A DNA stretch of 64,000 nucleotides from Streptomyces sp. Act143 (GTDB lineage: Bacteria > Actinomycetota > Actinomycetes > Streptomycetales > Streptomycetaceae). Within the stretch, counting starts at the first letter, position 1, and each line of letters begins with the position of its first letter. Shown piece after piece: positions 1-9,224 of the stretch. The DNA lies in assembly GCF_003143935.1 (NCBI RefSeq), contig NZ_QFRX01000001.1, forward strand, positions 390,737-454,736, written 5' to 3'. The notes below the pieces were generated by a model. That model was given only the letters and a program-made list of their open reading frames with translations. It did not search any database and was not told the origin of the DNA. The position numbers and the translations under genes are program-made.

Positions 1-563
1 CCGTCAAGGCCCGCGACACCGCCGATCAAGTGGGCCCGGCCAGCGGCACCATGACCGTCACCACCAGCGGGCCTCCGCCGGTCACGGGTGACACCTTCTA
101 TCTGCGCTCCGACGGGCAGCTGAGCACTCAGGCGGCCGCTACCGGTTCCTCGGACACGATCCCGTCCGCCGGCGGCGCAAACCACGACGGGACCCCGTAC
201 AACCCGCTCGTCTACGAGGTGAAGAACGTCAACGGGGCCCTCAAGACGAGCTCCGGCACGAACTTCGTCTTCAAGGTCGACGCCGGCACCCACGTCGGCT
301 ACGCCCAGCAGGCCCGGGTCTCCTACGACCTGACCGGCGACGGCACCTTCGACCGTGTCGAGACGTTCCGCTACTTCGCCACCGATCCGGTCGACGGCTG
401 GGAGGACTACTCCGCCGCCCGGCAAGGGCTGCACTCCGCGTCGGGCACCCTGGGCGACCTGAAGGGCGGCACCGTCCGCGTCGAGATCTGGAGCGCCCTC
501 GGCAACGGTCCGTCCACCCTCCAGGTGGGCACGGGATCCGTCCTGACCATTCCGTTCGCCTGA
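1..563 (+). CDS. C-terminal end of a secreted carbohydrate-active or carbohydrate-binding protein (partial)
   Basis: The reading frame is open from the first bases of the window, so the N-terminus lies outside. The first visible residues (VKARDTADQVGPASGTMTVTT) have the look of the last strand of a fibronectin type III domain, which links modules in actinobacterial glycoside hydrolases. After a short Gly/Pro linker comes a module of about 160 residues, rich in beta-strand-like sequence and containing the motif SYDLTGDGTFDRVETFRYF. I recall similar modules at the C-termini of Streptomyces secreted glycanases, where they are presumed to bind polysaccharide, but I cannot name the CBM family. There is no membrane anchor or sortase signal at the C-terminus, so a released extracellular protein is likely. 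The catalytic domain, if any, is not visible. Confidence 0.7.
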   Translation, partial: VKARDTADQVGPASGTMTVTTSGPPPVTGDTFYLRSDGQLSTQAAATGSSDTIPSAGGANHDGTPYNPLVYEVKNVNGALKTSSGTNFVFKVDAGTHVGYAQQARVSYDLTGDGTFDRVETFRYFATDPVDGWEDYSAARQGLHSASGTLGDLKGGTVRVEIWSALGNGPSTLQVGTGSVLTIPFA

Positions 564-578
564 CAGCCGATCGGACCG

Positions 579-614
579 GCCCGGCCTGGAGACGCGACGT
601 CCCACAGGCCGGGC
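579..614 (+). terminator. Hairpin after the partial secreted protein gene
   Basis: The 10-base arm GCCCGGCCTG pairs perfectly with CAGGCCGGGC across a 16-base loop, starting 16 bases after the stop codon. No U-tract follows, which is common for Streptomyces terminators. Confidence 0.6.
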
Positions 615-965
615 TCGTCCGGTGGGCGCTCCGTCGACATCGCCCTACTCGTACCACCGCAGAACGGGCCTGCCCACGGAGCGGCCGGGGCCCGGCCCAC
701 GTCAATGGCCCATGACGCGGGGGGCGTCGGTACTGGCAGAGCCGTTTGCCACTGCTGTCGTCCTTCGCCGCCGCGTGGACCAGGCTCCACGGGAGAAGCG
801 CACCGACGCCGGGCCGGACAGCGCGGCGCACATGAGGTCGGACATCCCAGCCCCAAGGGCCCAACGGCCCACGCCGCGCCTCCAATCGAGCGGGATGCTG
901 GAATCGGCCGTCGTCCCCCCGACCGAGCGACTGGCACTCGACCGCGGCAGGAAGGAGACCAGGCC
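615..965. other. Intergenic stretch without a recognisable gene
   Basis: The stretch lies between the hairpin and the PASTA protein gene. Open frames here have poor codon bias and resemble nothing I know. It presumably holds the promoter of the gene at 966. The only clear signal is the ribosome binding site GGAAGGAG, about 8 bases before that ATG. Confidence 0.5.
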
Positions 966-1598
966 ATGACCGACTTCGCCGGCGCACTCGTCACGCAGGA
1001 GTCGCCATCGCCCTCGCCGGCTGATGGAGTGGACACGCTCACCTGGGGGCAATCCCTCACCGTGCTGGTGATCATGGGCGGCGTCGTCCTGGCCGTCGGC
1101 TTCATCGTCATCTTCGCCCGATGGGCTCTGGCCCCTCGACGCCGGAGGGTCGAGCCGGCGGCGGCCCAGAACGACGAGAAAGTCAACGAAAAGGCCATAG
1201 AAACCGATGGCGTTGTCCGCAGCTGGTTGGCCATCGCTTTCGCAGCCGGCGCACTGATCCTCGTTCCCATCACATTCGCCCTGCAAGACAGTACGACGCG
1301 GAACGTTTTGATCGGCGCGCTGGTGGCGACCCTGTCCGCGGCAACCACCTTCTACTTCACCACGAAGTCCGCTCAGGAAGCCCAACAGAACCTACTCAAG
1401 GCGCAGGGCACCGAGCGCGTACCCGACCTGGTGGGCTTCACGCTGACTGAAGCGAGGAAGATCACCTCCGTCTCCTCCCTGATTCTGGACGTCGACCCCA
1501 ACACACCGGACGGCCAGAACAAGAGGGTCAGGACAGTCCAACCGACTGCCGGCACAGAGATCACGAAGGGCGCCCACGTAACACTGACACTGGGATGA
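966..1598 (+). CDS. Small membrane protein with a C-terminal PASTA domain
   Basis: The product has 210 residues. Start ATG 966 is chosen because GGAAGGAG precedes it. Three hydrophobic segments are visible, at about residues 23-50, 80-100 and 104-125, followed by a linker and one PASTA-like repeat (ERVPDLVGFTLTEARK to the end, about residues 150-210). PASTA domains usually sit outside the cell on Ser/Thr kinases or penicillin-binding proteins and sense peptidoglycan fragments or lipid II. Here the domain stands alone on a membrane anchor with no kinase part. If three helices are correct, the PASTA domain and the N-terminus lie on opposite sides of the membrane. The role is unknown; envelope sensing is inference. 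It is not in an operon with either neighbour. Confidence 0.75.
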   Translation: MTDFAGALVTQESPSPSPADGVDTLTWGQSLTVLVIMGGVVLAVGFIVIFARWALAPRRRRVEPAAAQNDEKVNEKAIETDGVVRSWLAIAFAAGALILVPITFALQDSTTRNVLIGALVATLSAATTFYFTTKSAQEAQQNLLKAQGTERVPDLVGFTLTEARKITSVSSLILDVDPNTPDGQNKRVRTVQPTAGTEITKGAHVTLTLG

Positions 1599-1752
1599 GT
1601 GCGGGCCCGACGAAGAGACCAAGCGGGTCCCGATGCCGACGAATTGCGCGGGGTGAGTCCCGGCGACTCACCCCGGTGCTGGAGCGCGATCAGCCAAGTG
1701 TGCACACCCCTCGACGAGCACCCGACCCGTCACGACCGGACGCTGACGACGG

Positions 1753-3093
1753 TCACGCCGACCGGCGAAGCGGTGTTTCGGTCGGAGTCTCGGCGAGGTG
1801 GGCGGTGAACCAGTCCCCCGCCAGCTCGGCGACCTTGGCCAGGGCGCCGGGCTCGGTGAACAGGTCGGTCGCGCCGGGAACGGCGACGAGTCGGTGTTCG
1901 CAGTGCATCCGGTCGGCGGCGCGTCGGTTGAGTTCGACAACCGTGGCGTCCCGGCTGCCGACGATGAGCAGTGTGGGCGCGCGCACCCGGGCCAATGCGG
2001 TGGGGGTGACAAGGTCGGGGCGGCCGCCCCGGGAGACGATCGCGCGGATGTCGGCGTCGGGAGCGGAGGCGGCTTCCAGGGCTGCCGCAGCTCCCGTGCC
2101 ACGCCCGAAGCAGACGACGGGCAGGCCGGTTTCGTGCCGCAGCCAGTCGGTGGCCGCGCGCAGGCGCCGGGCGAGCAAGAGGACGTCGAACACGTTGCCC
2201 CGGTCGTGTTCCTCGTCCTCGGTGAGCAGGTCGAGCAGCAGAGTGCCCAGCCCCGAGCGGTTCAGCGCATCAGCGAGGTACCGGTTGTGGCGGCCGTGTC
2301 GGCCGCTGCCGCTGCCGTGCGCGAAAGCCACCACCGCCGGGGCCTCGTCGGGGAGGGTCAGGCGGGCGGCCAGCCTCACCCCGGCGGCGGGCAGTTGGAC
2401 CTGCCTGCGCCACAACCGCGGGCTCGGCGCGGCGGCCACGAGCGGGACGGCGGGCATGGGGTGGGCAGCTCGGACGAGCAGGTCGGCCACCTCGGCATCG
2501 GACGTCTGGCCGAAGTGGTGGTACCAGGCGCCGACCGAATCCATGTGCAGAAGGGTCTGCAGACAGATGACGTCGTCCGCCACATCGTGCAGATCCGTGA
2601 CGACGGCCGCCGGTCCGACCGGCACGGCAAGGACGATCTCCGCCGCCCCTTGACCGCGTGCGACCCGGCATGCGGTCTCGGCCGTGAGGCCGGTGGCCAG
2701 CCCGTCGTCCACGATCAGCGCCCTCCGCCCGGCCAGCGGGAGAGCCTGCCGGCCTGCGCTGTAATGGCGTACCCACCAGGCGAGTTCGGCCCGCGCCCGC
2801 CGTTCCACCACCCTCTGCTCGGCAGGACTCAGTCCGGCTTCCCGGACCACGGCATCGTCCAGCACGCGCACCCCGTTCTCACCGACGGCGCCGAACTTCC
2901 ACTCCGGCTGCCACGGCACGCGCATCGTGCGCACCACGAGTACGCTCAACGGCGCGCCCAGTTCCTGGGCCACTTCATAGGCCACCGGCACACCGTTCCG
3001 TGCCAGCCCCAGCACCACCACGTTGTGGCCGCGCAGAAACTCGAGGTGCCAGGCCAGCTGCCGCCCTGCTTGCCTGCGGTCGTCGAAGAGCAT
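1753..3093 (-). CDS. Phosphoribosyltransferase fused to a dienelactone-hydrolase-like domain with altered catalytic residues
   Basis: The product has 446 residues. I chose ATG 3093 (MLFDDRRQAG) because family members normally begin at this FxDR motif and a GGAG sequence lies upstream; an in-frame ATG at 3174 is possible. Residues 1-215 form a type I phosphoribosyltransferase domain with the PRPP-binding signature RALIVDDGLATGLT at 124-137. Residues 235-435 match the alpha/beta-hydrolase partner common in actinobacterial fusions (AFAHGSGSG, VSRGGRPDL, LLIVGSRDATVVELN). In the relatives I know the nucleophile elbow reads GxSTG and the histidine motif reads PGATHLF. Here the elbow is GRGTG (Gly332 for Ser) and the histidine motif is PGATDLF (Asp410 for His), while Asp382 is kept. 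The hydrolase half is therefore probably not a classical esterase. The phosphoribosyl acceptor is unknown. Confidence 0.85.
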   Translation of the reverse strand: MLFDDRRQAGRQLAWHLEFLRGHNVVVLGLARNGVPVAYEVAQELGAPLSVLVVRTMRVPWQPEWKFGAVGENGVRVLDDAVVREAGLSPAEQRVVERRARAELAWWVRHYSAGRQALPLAGRRALIVDDGLATGLTAETACRVARGQGAAEIVLAVPVGPAAVVTDLHDVADDVICLQTLLHMDSVGAWYHHFGQTSDAEVADLLVRAAHPMPAVPLVAAAPSPRLWRRQVQLPAAGVRLAARLTLPDEAPAVVAFAHGSGSGRHGRHNRYLADALNRSGLGTLLLDLLTEDEEHDRGNVFDVLLLARRLRAATDWLRHETGLPVVCFGRGTGAAAALEAASAPDADIRAIVSRGGRPDLVTPTALARVRAPTLLIVGSRDATVVELNRRAADRMHCEHRLVAVPGATDLFTEPGALAKVAELAGDWFTAHLAETPTETPLRRSA

Positions 3094-3527
3094 CGCCGCC
3101 ACCCCCACTCCTGACAGACGTGCGGCGGCACTCAACCGCCGCGACAGGGCGCTGAGTTGTTCCTCCACTCTCATTGCAGCGCGCTTCGCCGCACTCCGGT
3201 AGGGGCATCCGGCCCAGGCCCTGGCCCATCGGGCCCTGCCCGTCACCCGGTTCCGCCGATCGGGATGCCCATCCTGTCCGCAGGAGAGGCGAGTTCGGGA
3301 ACGAGTCGCGCTCCCGGACACCGGCCCCGGGTACCTGCTGGTCCCGGTCCAGGGGCCGTTCAGACCCTGGGCAGTCCCCGGCGAGAGGCAGTCGGATGGA
3401 AGATGCGCATTCAACTACGCCGTGGGGCACGCCATTTGCCGCACCGCGGTCCGGCAGGTCCGGTGCCGGCGGCACAACGCGGCAGCCCCGGTTCGGCGCT
3501 GCGCGTCCGACGTCCAAGGGAGGAAAC
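3094..3527. other. Divergent intergenic region
   Basis: This region separates the leftward phosphoribosyltransferase gene from the rightward sugar ABC operon and must hold both promoters. I could not identify a convincing operator palindrome or sigma-70 hexamer pair. The ribosome binding site of the downstream operon (GGGAGGAAAC) is at its right end. Confidence 0.5.
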
Positions 3528-4835
3528 ATGACCACGCGCATCCCCCGGCCCTCGGGGCCGAGCCGCCGAACGGTGCTGGCCGTGACGGGACTCAGCGCCG
3601 CCTCCTGGGCCCTGGCGGCCTGCGGCGACGACGACGGGTCCGGGAAGGGCAAGACCGACGTGGAGGTCTTCTCGTGGTGGACCGGCGGCGGCGAGGCGGC
3701 CGGACTCAAAGCGATGGTCGCCGACTTCGAGAAGCGCAACCCGGACATCGGCTTCAAGAACGAGGCGGTCGCGGGCGGCGCCGGCACCGCGGCCAAGCCG
3801 CAACTGGAGGCAAACCTCAAGGCGGGCAACCCGCCCGACTCCTTCCAGGGGCACGCCGGTGCCGAACTGCTGGACTACGTCAAGGCCGGCTACGTCGAGG
3901 ACCTCACCTCCCTCTACGACCAGCAGGGCTGGACGAAGGTCTTCCCGGCCACTCTGCTCCCGCTGATCACCCAGGGCGGCAGGATCTACTCGGTTCCGGT
4001 CAACATCCACCGGGCCAACATGCTCTGGTCCAGCCCGGAGCTGCTGAGCGCGGCGGGGATCACCGGGGCGCCCCGGACCTGGGACGAATTCCTCGGCTTC
4101 CTCGACAAGGTGAAGGGAAAAGGCAAGATCCCCCTGTCACTGGGCGAGCAGTGGACCGCCAAGCACCTGCTGGAGACGGTTCTGCTGGGCGAGTTGGGCC
4201 GCGACGGCTACGAAGCACTGTGGAAGTCCGGCGGCGACTGGGGCGGGACGCGGGTGACGGGCGCACTGGACACCTTCGGCAAGGCCCTGGGCTACACCAA
4301 CTCCGATGCGCCGTCGCTGACATGGCAGGACGCCGGCAAGCTGGTGGTGGACGGCAAGGCGGCGTACAACATCATGGGCGACTGGACCGAGGGCTACTAC
4401 CGCACCGACCCGCCTGACGGTCTGGCGAAGAAGCCGAAAACCGACTACGACTGGGCCGCCGCCCCCGGCACCGACGGCCTGTACCAGTTTCTGTCGGACT
4501 CCTTCACCCTGTGCAAGAAGGCCCCGCACCGCGATGCCGCGATCGCCTGGCTGAAGGAGTGCGGCAGCAAGGCCGGCCAGGACGCCTTCAACCCCAAGAA
4601 GGGCTCCATCCCCGCCCGCAGCGACGCCGACGCCTCGCTGTACGACACCTATCTGCAATGGGCGCTGGGCGAGTGGAAGAAGGACAGGATCGTCGGCTCG
4701 CTCACGCACGGTGTGGTGGCCAGCAATGCCTGGAACACCGCCATCGACAGCGCGCTGGGTGTGTACCTCAAGGACAAGAAGGTGGCCCGGTTCCAGGACA
4801 CCCTGGCCGAGGCGGCGGGGAAGTACGCGGCGTGA
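3528..4835 (+). CDS. Sugar ABC transporter substrate-binding lipoprotein
   Basis: The product has 435 residues; ATG 3528 follows GGGAGGAAAC directly. The N-terminus has a twin-arginine-like SRRTVL segment, a hydrophobic stretch and a lipobox (ALAAC), so the mature protein is a lipoprotein. The body is a family 1 extracellular solute-binding protein. VEVFSWWTGGGEAAGLKAM and DSFQGHAGAELLDY are typical of the glucose/mannose-binding subgroup known from Thermus; glucose or a related hexose is the likely ligand, by resemblance only. It is the first gene of an operon with two permeases. No ATPase gene is present, as in Streptomyces systems that share one MsiK-type ATPase encoded elsewhere. Confidence 0.9.
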   Translation: MTTRIPRPSGPSRRTVLAVTGLSAASWALAACGDDDGSGKGKTDVEVFSWWTGGGEAAGLKAMVADFEKRNPDIGFKNEAVAGGAGTAAKPQLEANLKAGNPPDSFQGHAGAELLDYVKAGYVEDLTSLYDQQGWTKVFPATLLPLITQGGRIYSVPVNIHRANMLWSSPELLSAAGITGAPRTWDEFLGFLDKVKGKGKIPLSLGEQWTAKHLLETVLLGELGRDGYEALWKSGGDWGGTRVTGALDTFGKALGYTNSDAPSLTWQDAGKLVVDGKAAYNIMGDWTEGYYRTDPPDGLAKKPKTDYDWAAAPGTDGLYQFLSDSFTLCKKAPHRDAAIAWLKECGSKAGQDAFNPKKGSIPARSDADASLYDTYLQWALGEWKKDRIVGSLTHGVVASNAWNTAIDSALGVYLKDKKVARFQDTLAEAAGKYAA

Positions 4836-5779
4836 CCGCCACCGCCACCCCCGCCAGGCCCTCCGCCGGCTCGTCGGGCGGCGCGCGGGTACGCCGCGCG
4901 CGCCGCCCCCGGGCCTGGCTGCCGGGGCTGCTCCTGCTCAGTCCGTCGATCCTGGCCATAGCCGTGTTCGTCTACGGCATGATCGGCTGGAACATCCGGG
5001 TGTCGCTCTCCAACTGGCACACGACGGTGGAAGACATGTCCTGGGGCGGCTTCGGCACGTACCGGGGCCTGCTGGACGACCAGCGGTTCAGGGACGCCTG
5101 GCTGAACCTGCTCACCTTCACCCTGGCCTTTGTCGTCGGCACCCTGGTGATGGGTCTGGTGATGGCCCTGCTGCTGGAGAAGGGCGTGCGCGGCGAGGGT
5201 TTCTTCCGGGCCGTCTACCTCTTCCCGATGGCCGTCTCCTTCATCGCCTCCGGCATCGTGTGGCGATGGCTGATGAACCCCGCCCCCGGCGACCGGGCCG
5301 CCGGGCTCAACAAGCTCTTCGGCTCCATCGGTCTCGGCGGCCTGTCCAACCCCTGGTGGCAGGACCCGCACTGGGGCATGGCCGCGATGGCCCTGCCGGC
5401 CGTCTGGCAGATGTCCGGCTATGTGATGGCGCTGTTCCTGGCCGGATTCCGGGGCGTACCGGAGGAGTTGCGCGAGGCGGCACGGGTCGACGGCGCGAAC
5501 GAGTTCCAGGTCTACCGGCACATCGTCTTCCCCCACCTGCGCCCGGTCACCCTCAGCGCGCTGATCATCATCGGCCACATCTCGCTGAAGGTGTTCGACC
5601 TGATCGTCGCCATCGCCAGCCGGCAGATCATCGCCGACGTCCCGGCCGTCTACATGTGGGACATCACCTTCTTCGGCCAGGACTACGCCAAGGGCGCCGC
5701 GATCGGCGTCGTCCTGCTGCTGTTCGTCGCGCTGCTGATCATCCCGTACCTGGTTCACACCTTCCGCCAGGAAAAGTGA
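4832..5779 (+). CDS. Sugar ABC transporter permease (MalF-type)
   Basis: The product has 315 residues. Start GTG 4832 overlaps the TGA stop of the binding-protein gene (GTGA), which implies translational coupling. A basic, Pro-rich N-terminus precedes six predicted membrane helices. The cytoplasmic EAA loop (EAARVDGANEFQVYRHIVFP) in the C-terminal half is the docking site for the ATPase. It forms the importer channel together with the product of the following gene. Confidence 0.92.
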   Translation: MTATATPARPSAGSSGGARVRRARRPRAWLPGLLLLSPSILAIAVFVYGMIGWNIRVSLSNWHTTVEDMSWGGFGTYRGLLDDQRFRDAWLNLLTFTLAFVVGTLVMGLVMALLLEKGVRGEGFFRAVYLFPMAVSFIASGIVWRWLMNPAPGDRAAGLNKLFGSIGLGGLSNPWWQDPHWGMAAMALPAVWQMSGYVMALFLAGFRGVPEELREAARVDGANEFQVYRHIVFPHLRPVTLSALIIIGHISLKVFDLIVAIASRQIIADVPAVYMWDITFFGQDYAKGAAIGVVLLLFVALLIIPYLVHTFRQEK

Positions 5780-5790
5780 GGGGAAACGCC

Positions 5791-6612
5791 ATGGTCGTCT
5801 CCACGGCCCTGCGGACCGCGAAGTACCTCGGCCTGCTCTTCCTCGTCCTGGTCGTGCTGCTGCCGGTGTACGTCCTGCTGGTCACCAGCTTCAAACCGCT
5901 GTCCGAGGCCGATCCCACCCAGGCCTGGCAGTTGCCCCGGCACTTCACCACACAGGCGTGGTCCACGGCGTACGACGCGCTGCGCGAACCGCTGCGCAAC
6001 AGCGTGCTGCTGACCGTGCCCGGCTCGCTGCTCTCCGCCGCGCTCGGCTCCCTCAACGGCTACGTCCTCGCCAAGTGGCGCTTCCCGCACGCGGATCTGG
6101 TCTTCACCCTCATGTTGTTCGGCATGTTCATCCCCTACCAGGCGGTGATGATCCCCCTCGTGCAGCTGTGGACCGACCTGGGGCTCAGCGGCAGCGTCCT
6201 GGGCCTCATGCTCGCCCACATCGTCTACGGCATCCCGATCTGCACCCTCATCTTCCGCAACTACTACGCCGCCATCCCCACCGAACTCATCGAGGCGGCC
6301 CGGGTCGACGGCGCAGGCATGCTGCGCGCCTACTCCTCAGTCGTGCTGCCCAACTCCGGACCCGCCTTCGTGGTCGTCGTCATCTGGCAGTTCACCGCGA
6401 TGTGGAACGACTTCCTCTTCGCCGTCTTCCTCAACGCGGGAGGCTCTCAGCCGGTGACCGTCGCCCTGAACAACCTGGCCGGCTCCCAGGTCGTGCCGTT
6501 CAACCAGCAGATGGCGGCAGCCTTGCTGGCATCACTGCCCACGCTTGTCGTGTACGTCGTCCTCGGCAGGTTCTTCATGCGGGGCCTGATGGCGGGAGCA
6601 CTCCGGGACTGA
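5791..6612 (+). CDS. Sugar ABC transporter permease (MalG-type)
   Basis: The product has 273 residues; ATG 5791 lies 11 bases after the previous stop with a purine-rich GAGGGGAAA site before it. Six predicted membrane helices and the EAA loop (EAARVDGAGMLRAYSSVVLP) identify the second permease subunit. It ends the operon; no ATPase gene follows. Confidence 0.92.
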   Translation: MVVSTALRTAKYLGLLFLVLVVLLPVYVLLVTSFKPLSEADPTQAWQLPRHFTTQAWSTAYDALREPLRNSVLLTVPGSLLSAALGSLNGYVLAKWRFPHADLVFTLMLFGMFIPYQAVMIPLVQLWTDLGLSGSVLGLMLAHIVYGIPICTLIFRNYYAAIPTELIEAARVDGAGMLRAYSSVVLPNSGPAFVVVVIWQFTAMWNDFLFAVFLNAGGSQPVTVALNNLAGSQVVPFNQQMAAALLASLPTLVVYVVLGRFFMRGLMAGALRD

Positions 6613-6872
6613 CGACCGAGCTCGGCAAGGCCGGGGGGGACAGAGGAGAGGGGCGGTGCCTCGGAACTGTCCAGAGGCTGCACCGAAGCCGCAGTGATGC
6701 TGCGCGGGCCGGTCGGCGTTCCCGGGCCGCGGCCCGCCCACGGCTGCGGCCGTCCTGTGACCGTCAAGGAACCAGGTGCGGTCCGCCTGCCCCGCACCGC
6801 TGGGGTCGCCCCGCGCGCCAAGGCTCGGCGACGGGAGCGCCACGCGGCTTGCGGTGGCCGCGTCATGCCGCG

Positions 6873-7901
6873 TCATCCGGCGGTGCGGGCGCCGCCGGGA
6901 GGGCGACGCGGACCGGTCCGCTTCGACCACTTCGCCAGGACAAGCGCGAGCATGAGCAGGACCACCCCGACCATCAGCACCGACAGCGGCGCGGCAAACG
7001 AACCGGGCAGATACCGCTCCGCCGTCTGCGGCACCGTCTGTACCGTTCCGTAGGCGCCCAGGGCCAGCAGCCACACCCGGCGCAGAACCACTCCGGCGGT
7101 CAGCAGGCCGCCGACGGTCGCCAGTGCCAGAACATGTCCGACGGGCAGTTCCAGCGTCATCTGCGCGCTGACCAGCAGACCGATCGCAGCCACGAGATAC
7201 CCGGTGCCCCTGGGGGGCACACGGTCGTGGTGCGCGGCGACAGCCCAGGCCGCGGACAGCAGCCAGACCCCGCTGCCCGGCGCCCACAGTGGCACGTCGT
7301 CGCCGACGCAGGCGATGGCCGCCCCCGTCATCACCGCCGCACTCGCGAACACCGCCAGATGCTGCAACGGCAGTGGCTCGCGCAGCCACAGCAATGTGGC
7401 GTACGCCGTCGCCGTCCCGGCGGCTGCAAGCACGGTGATCTGCGGTGAGAAGTCCCCCACGCGGCCTGCGAGGACGCCCGCGAAGGCCGCCAGGCAGGCG
7501 GTGGACAACAGCCACAGCGTGCTCCGCAACCGCACCAGGGACGGCTGGGCAGCGGCAGAAACAACGGTCGCGGCACCACCGAGGGCAGCGGCAGCGACCG
7601 CGGCGAAGGTAGCCTGCGCCCCGGCCGGAATGTCGGGCCACAGCCGGTGTACCGCCAGGAATCCCGCGACCACGGTCATGGCCGCCCCCAGGTAGCCCAA
7701 CGCCTCGACGACCAGGGAACCGCGCCCGCCGCGGTCCGCCGCTGAAGGCACGTGAGCAGACGGGGCACGCTCCGATGTCCAGGACGTGCGCCCCTGCTCG
7801 GCCGCTTCGATCCGCTCCGCTTGACCGCGATCCAGCAGCCCTGCAGCAACCCAGGCCGCGAGCCGGGCGTGCAGATCGGGATCGGGTGGGATTGCAGGCA
7901 T
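6873..7901 (-). CDS. DUF2157-like polytopic membrane protein
   Basis: The product has 342 residues. ATG 7901 is preceded by CAGGAGG at good spacing. The cytoplasmic N-terminal segment (residues 1-70; LHARLAAWVAAGLLDRGQAERIEAAE) resembles the short helical N-terminus of DUF2157 proteins, and about ten hydrophobic helices rich in Ala, Leu and Val follow. The C-terminus is basic (KWSKRTGPRRPPGG). No catalytic motif is visible. Function unknown; it does not form an obvious operon with its neighbours. Confidence 0.75.
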   Translation of the reverse strand: MPAIPPDPDLHARLAAWVAAGLLDRGQAERIEAAEQGRTSWTSERAPSAHVPSAADRGGRGSLVVEALGYLGAAMTVVAGFLAVHRLWPDIPAGAQATFAAVAAAALGGAATVVSAAAQPSLVRLRSTLWLLSTACLAAFAGVLAGRVGDFSPQITVLAAAGTATAYATLLWLREPLPLQHLAVFASAAVMTGAAIACVGDDVPLWAPGSGVWLLSAAWAVAAHHDRVPPRGTGYLVAAIGLLVSAQMTLELPVGHVLALATVGGLLTAGVVLRRVWLLALGAYGTVQTVPQTAERYLPGSFAAPLSVLMVGVVLLMLALVLAKWSKRTGPRRPPGGARTAG

Positions 7902-8440
7902 GGACAGCCTCCTGTCCTCCTGCTTCCAGGGTGGACCGGACGACTGCCTCCTCACGGGGCCCAAGTGGCCTGCACCGGGGGCCTGTCGGCCCTTTCCGCT
8001 CCGATGCAGCCCGCTCGGCACCGCTGACGGCGCGCACCCCCGGGTACGGCCAGGTCCTCGATCGGTGGTGTCGTCGGTGAGCACTGGGCGAAAGCCGTCG
8101 GCAGTTCTTGACGGGACTACCTGTGTAACGGCCGTCGGCCGTCGGCCGGTCCCCGTTGGTGCCGCGGCATGGTGTTCACGCTCCCGCCGTGGCGGCCAGG
8201 GGCTTCCGGCCGGAGAAGACGTCGTTGATCTCGTCCTCGGTCCAGCCCTGCCACGAGACGGCCCGGAGCTTGCCCGTCACCGGCTTGCGGGTCGCCTGGT
8301 GCCGGGCGAGGTCCTCCTTCACGGAGGCACACGTCTTCAGGCACCACCGACGTCCCGGGCACGTCATCAACAGGGTGAGCGTCCCTTGACTCAGCACCGC
8401 CGCAGAGCCGAGGCAGCATCGTGACGCCGTCGCCGGTCGG
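7902..8440. other. Long intergenic stretch with one possible gene remnant
   Basis: The only candidate is the short minus-strand frame at 8176-8397, listed separately. The right half, up to the HTH gene's stop, holds nothing else I recognise. Confidence 0.4.
8176..8397 (-). pseudogene. Short hypothetical frame, possibly a gene remnant
   Basis: The frame has 73 codons. Its residue composition is more protein-like than that of the overlapping frames, with a Cys pair in RRWCLKTCASVKEDLARH and the acidic motif WTEDEINDVF. It has no good ribosome binding site and no neighbour on its strand within 200 bases. It could be the C-terminal remnant of a larger gene or a genuine small protein. I do not recognise the family. 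Confidence 0.3.
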
Positions 8441-9067
8441 CTACCGCGTGTCGCCGTCGTAGAGCCCGGCGATGACTGTGACGTCCGCCTCGGACATGCC
8501 CAGAATCCTGGCGATCTCGCGGACGAGGAGCGGTTCCGGGTTGTGGCTGCCGCTGCGCAGCATGTGGATGGTGGACATCGACCGTCCGGACTCCCTCGCC
8601 ATCTCCCTGACCGAGATCCCGCGTACGTCCATCAACCCGGTGAGCAGCGTGGCGAACGGATGCGGCTCCAGCCGTCCGGCGGAGGCCACGGCCGGACCGA
8701 GGACCACATCGCCGATCTTGGCTTGGAATCGGATCAGCTGGTGGCTCGTGAACCCCACCTTCGCAACGAAGGGCAGGCTCTCACCACCATGGGAGCCGAC
8801 CGTACCCGGTACTGACACCTCAGTGAACCGTGCAGGGTGACCGTGGTGATCGCTGTCGATCTCCAGGGGAAGCCCCGCCTCGACATCGCGGACCGTCCAG
8901 TCGCTGTTCCACCAGGGAAGTTCCCGAAGCACCTCGTCGAAGAAAGGTGGCAGGACCGTGAGATCCACCGGATCCGGGGGGTTCTTCTGACCTCCCCAGA
9001 TGACACCGGGCCAGTACCTCAGTGCCGCGATCACGTCGGCTGTCAGCGTGCGGTGGGCCATCTCCAT
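8441..9067 (-). CDS. Putative DNA-binding protein with a C-terminal helix-turn-helix
   Basis: The product has 208 residues. ATG 9067 is chosen because GGGAGAG lies upstream; a second in-frame ATG follows two codons later. The last 65 residues carry a Cro/XRE-like helix-turn-helix (GISVREMARESGRSMSTIHM, then LVREIARILGMSEADVTVIAGL). The N-terminal 140 residues (WPGVIWGGQKNPPDP, FFDEVLRELPWWNSDW) do not match a family I know. It stands alone, so its targets cannot be inferred from context. Confidence 0.65.
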   Translation of the reverse strand: MEMAHRTLTADVIAALRYWPGVIWGGQKNPPDPVDLTVLPPFFDEVLRELPWWNSDWTVRDVEAGLPLEIDSDHHGHPARFTEVSVPGTVGSHGGESLPFVAKVGFTSHQLIRFQAKIGDVVLGPAVASAGRLEPHPFATLLTGLMDVRGISVREMARESGRSMSTIHMLRSGSHNPEPLLVREIARILGMSEADVTVIAGLYDGDTR

Positions 9068-9224
9068 GGCCACACTCTCCCACCGGTCGACAGGGCCACG
9101 GCAGCGCCGGCTCCAGGCCGCCCTCGACGCCGGGTACCGCCGCATCGGCTCAACAGCCGCAGGCCCGCCCCGGCGCGCTCGGCCGGGGGTGAGAAGACGA
9201 GGCCGGGCCGCCGGTGCCTGCCGC

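Noticed and set aside
271..1385. Long minus-strand open frames opposite the first two genes
   Set aside because: They have biased Arg/Pro/Gly composition, no ribosome binding site and no recognisable motif, and they lie opposite well supported genes. They are typical antisense shadows in high-GC DNA.
3174..3527. Upstream extension of the first sugar-binding lipoprotein
   Set aside because: It would put more than 100 Arg/Pro-rich residues before the signal peptide. The ATG at 3528 has a strong ribosome binding site and gives a normal lipoprotein signal.
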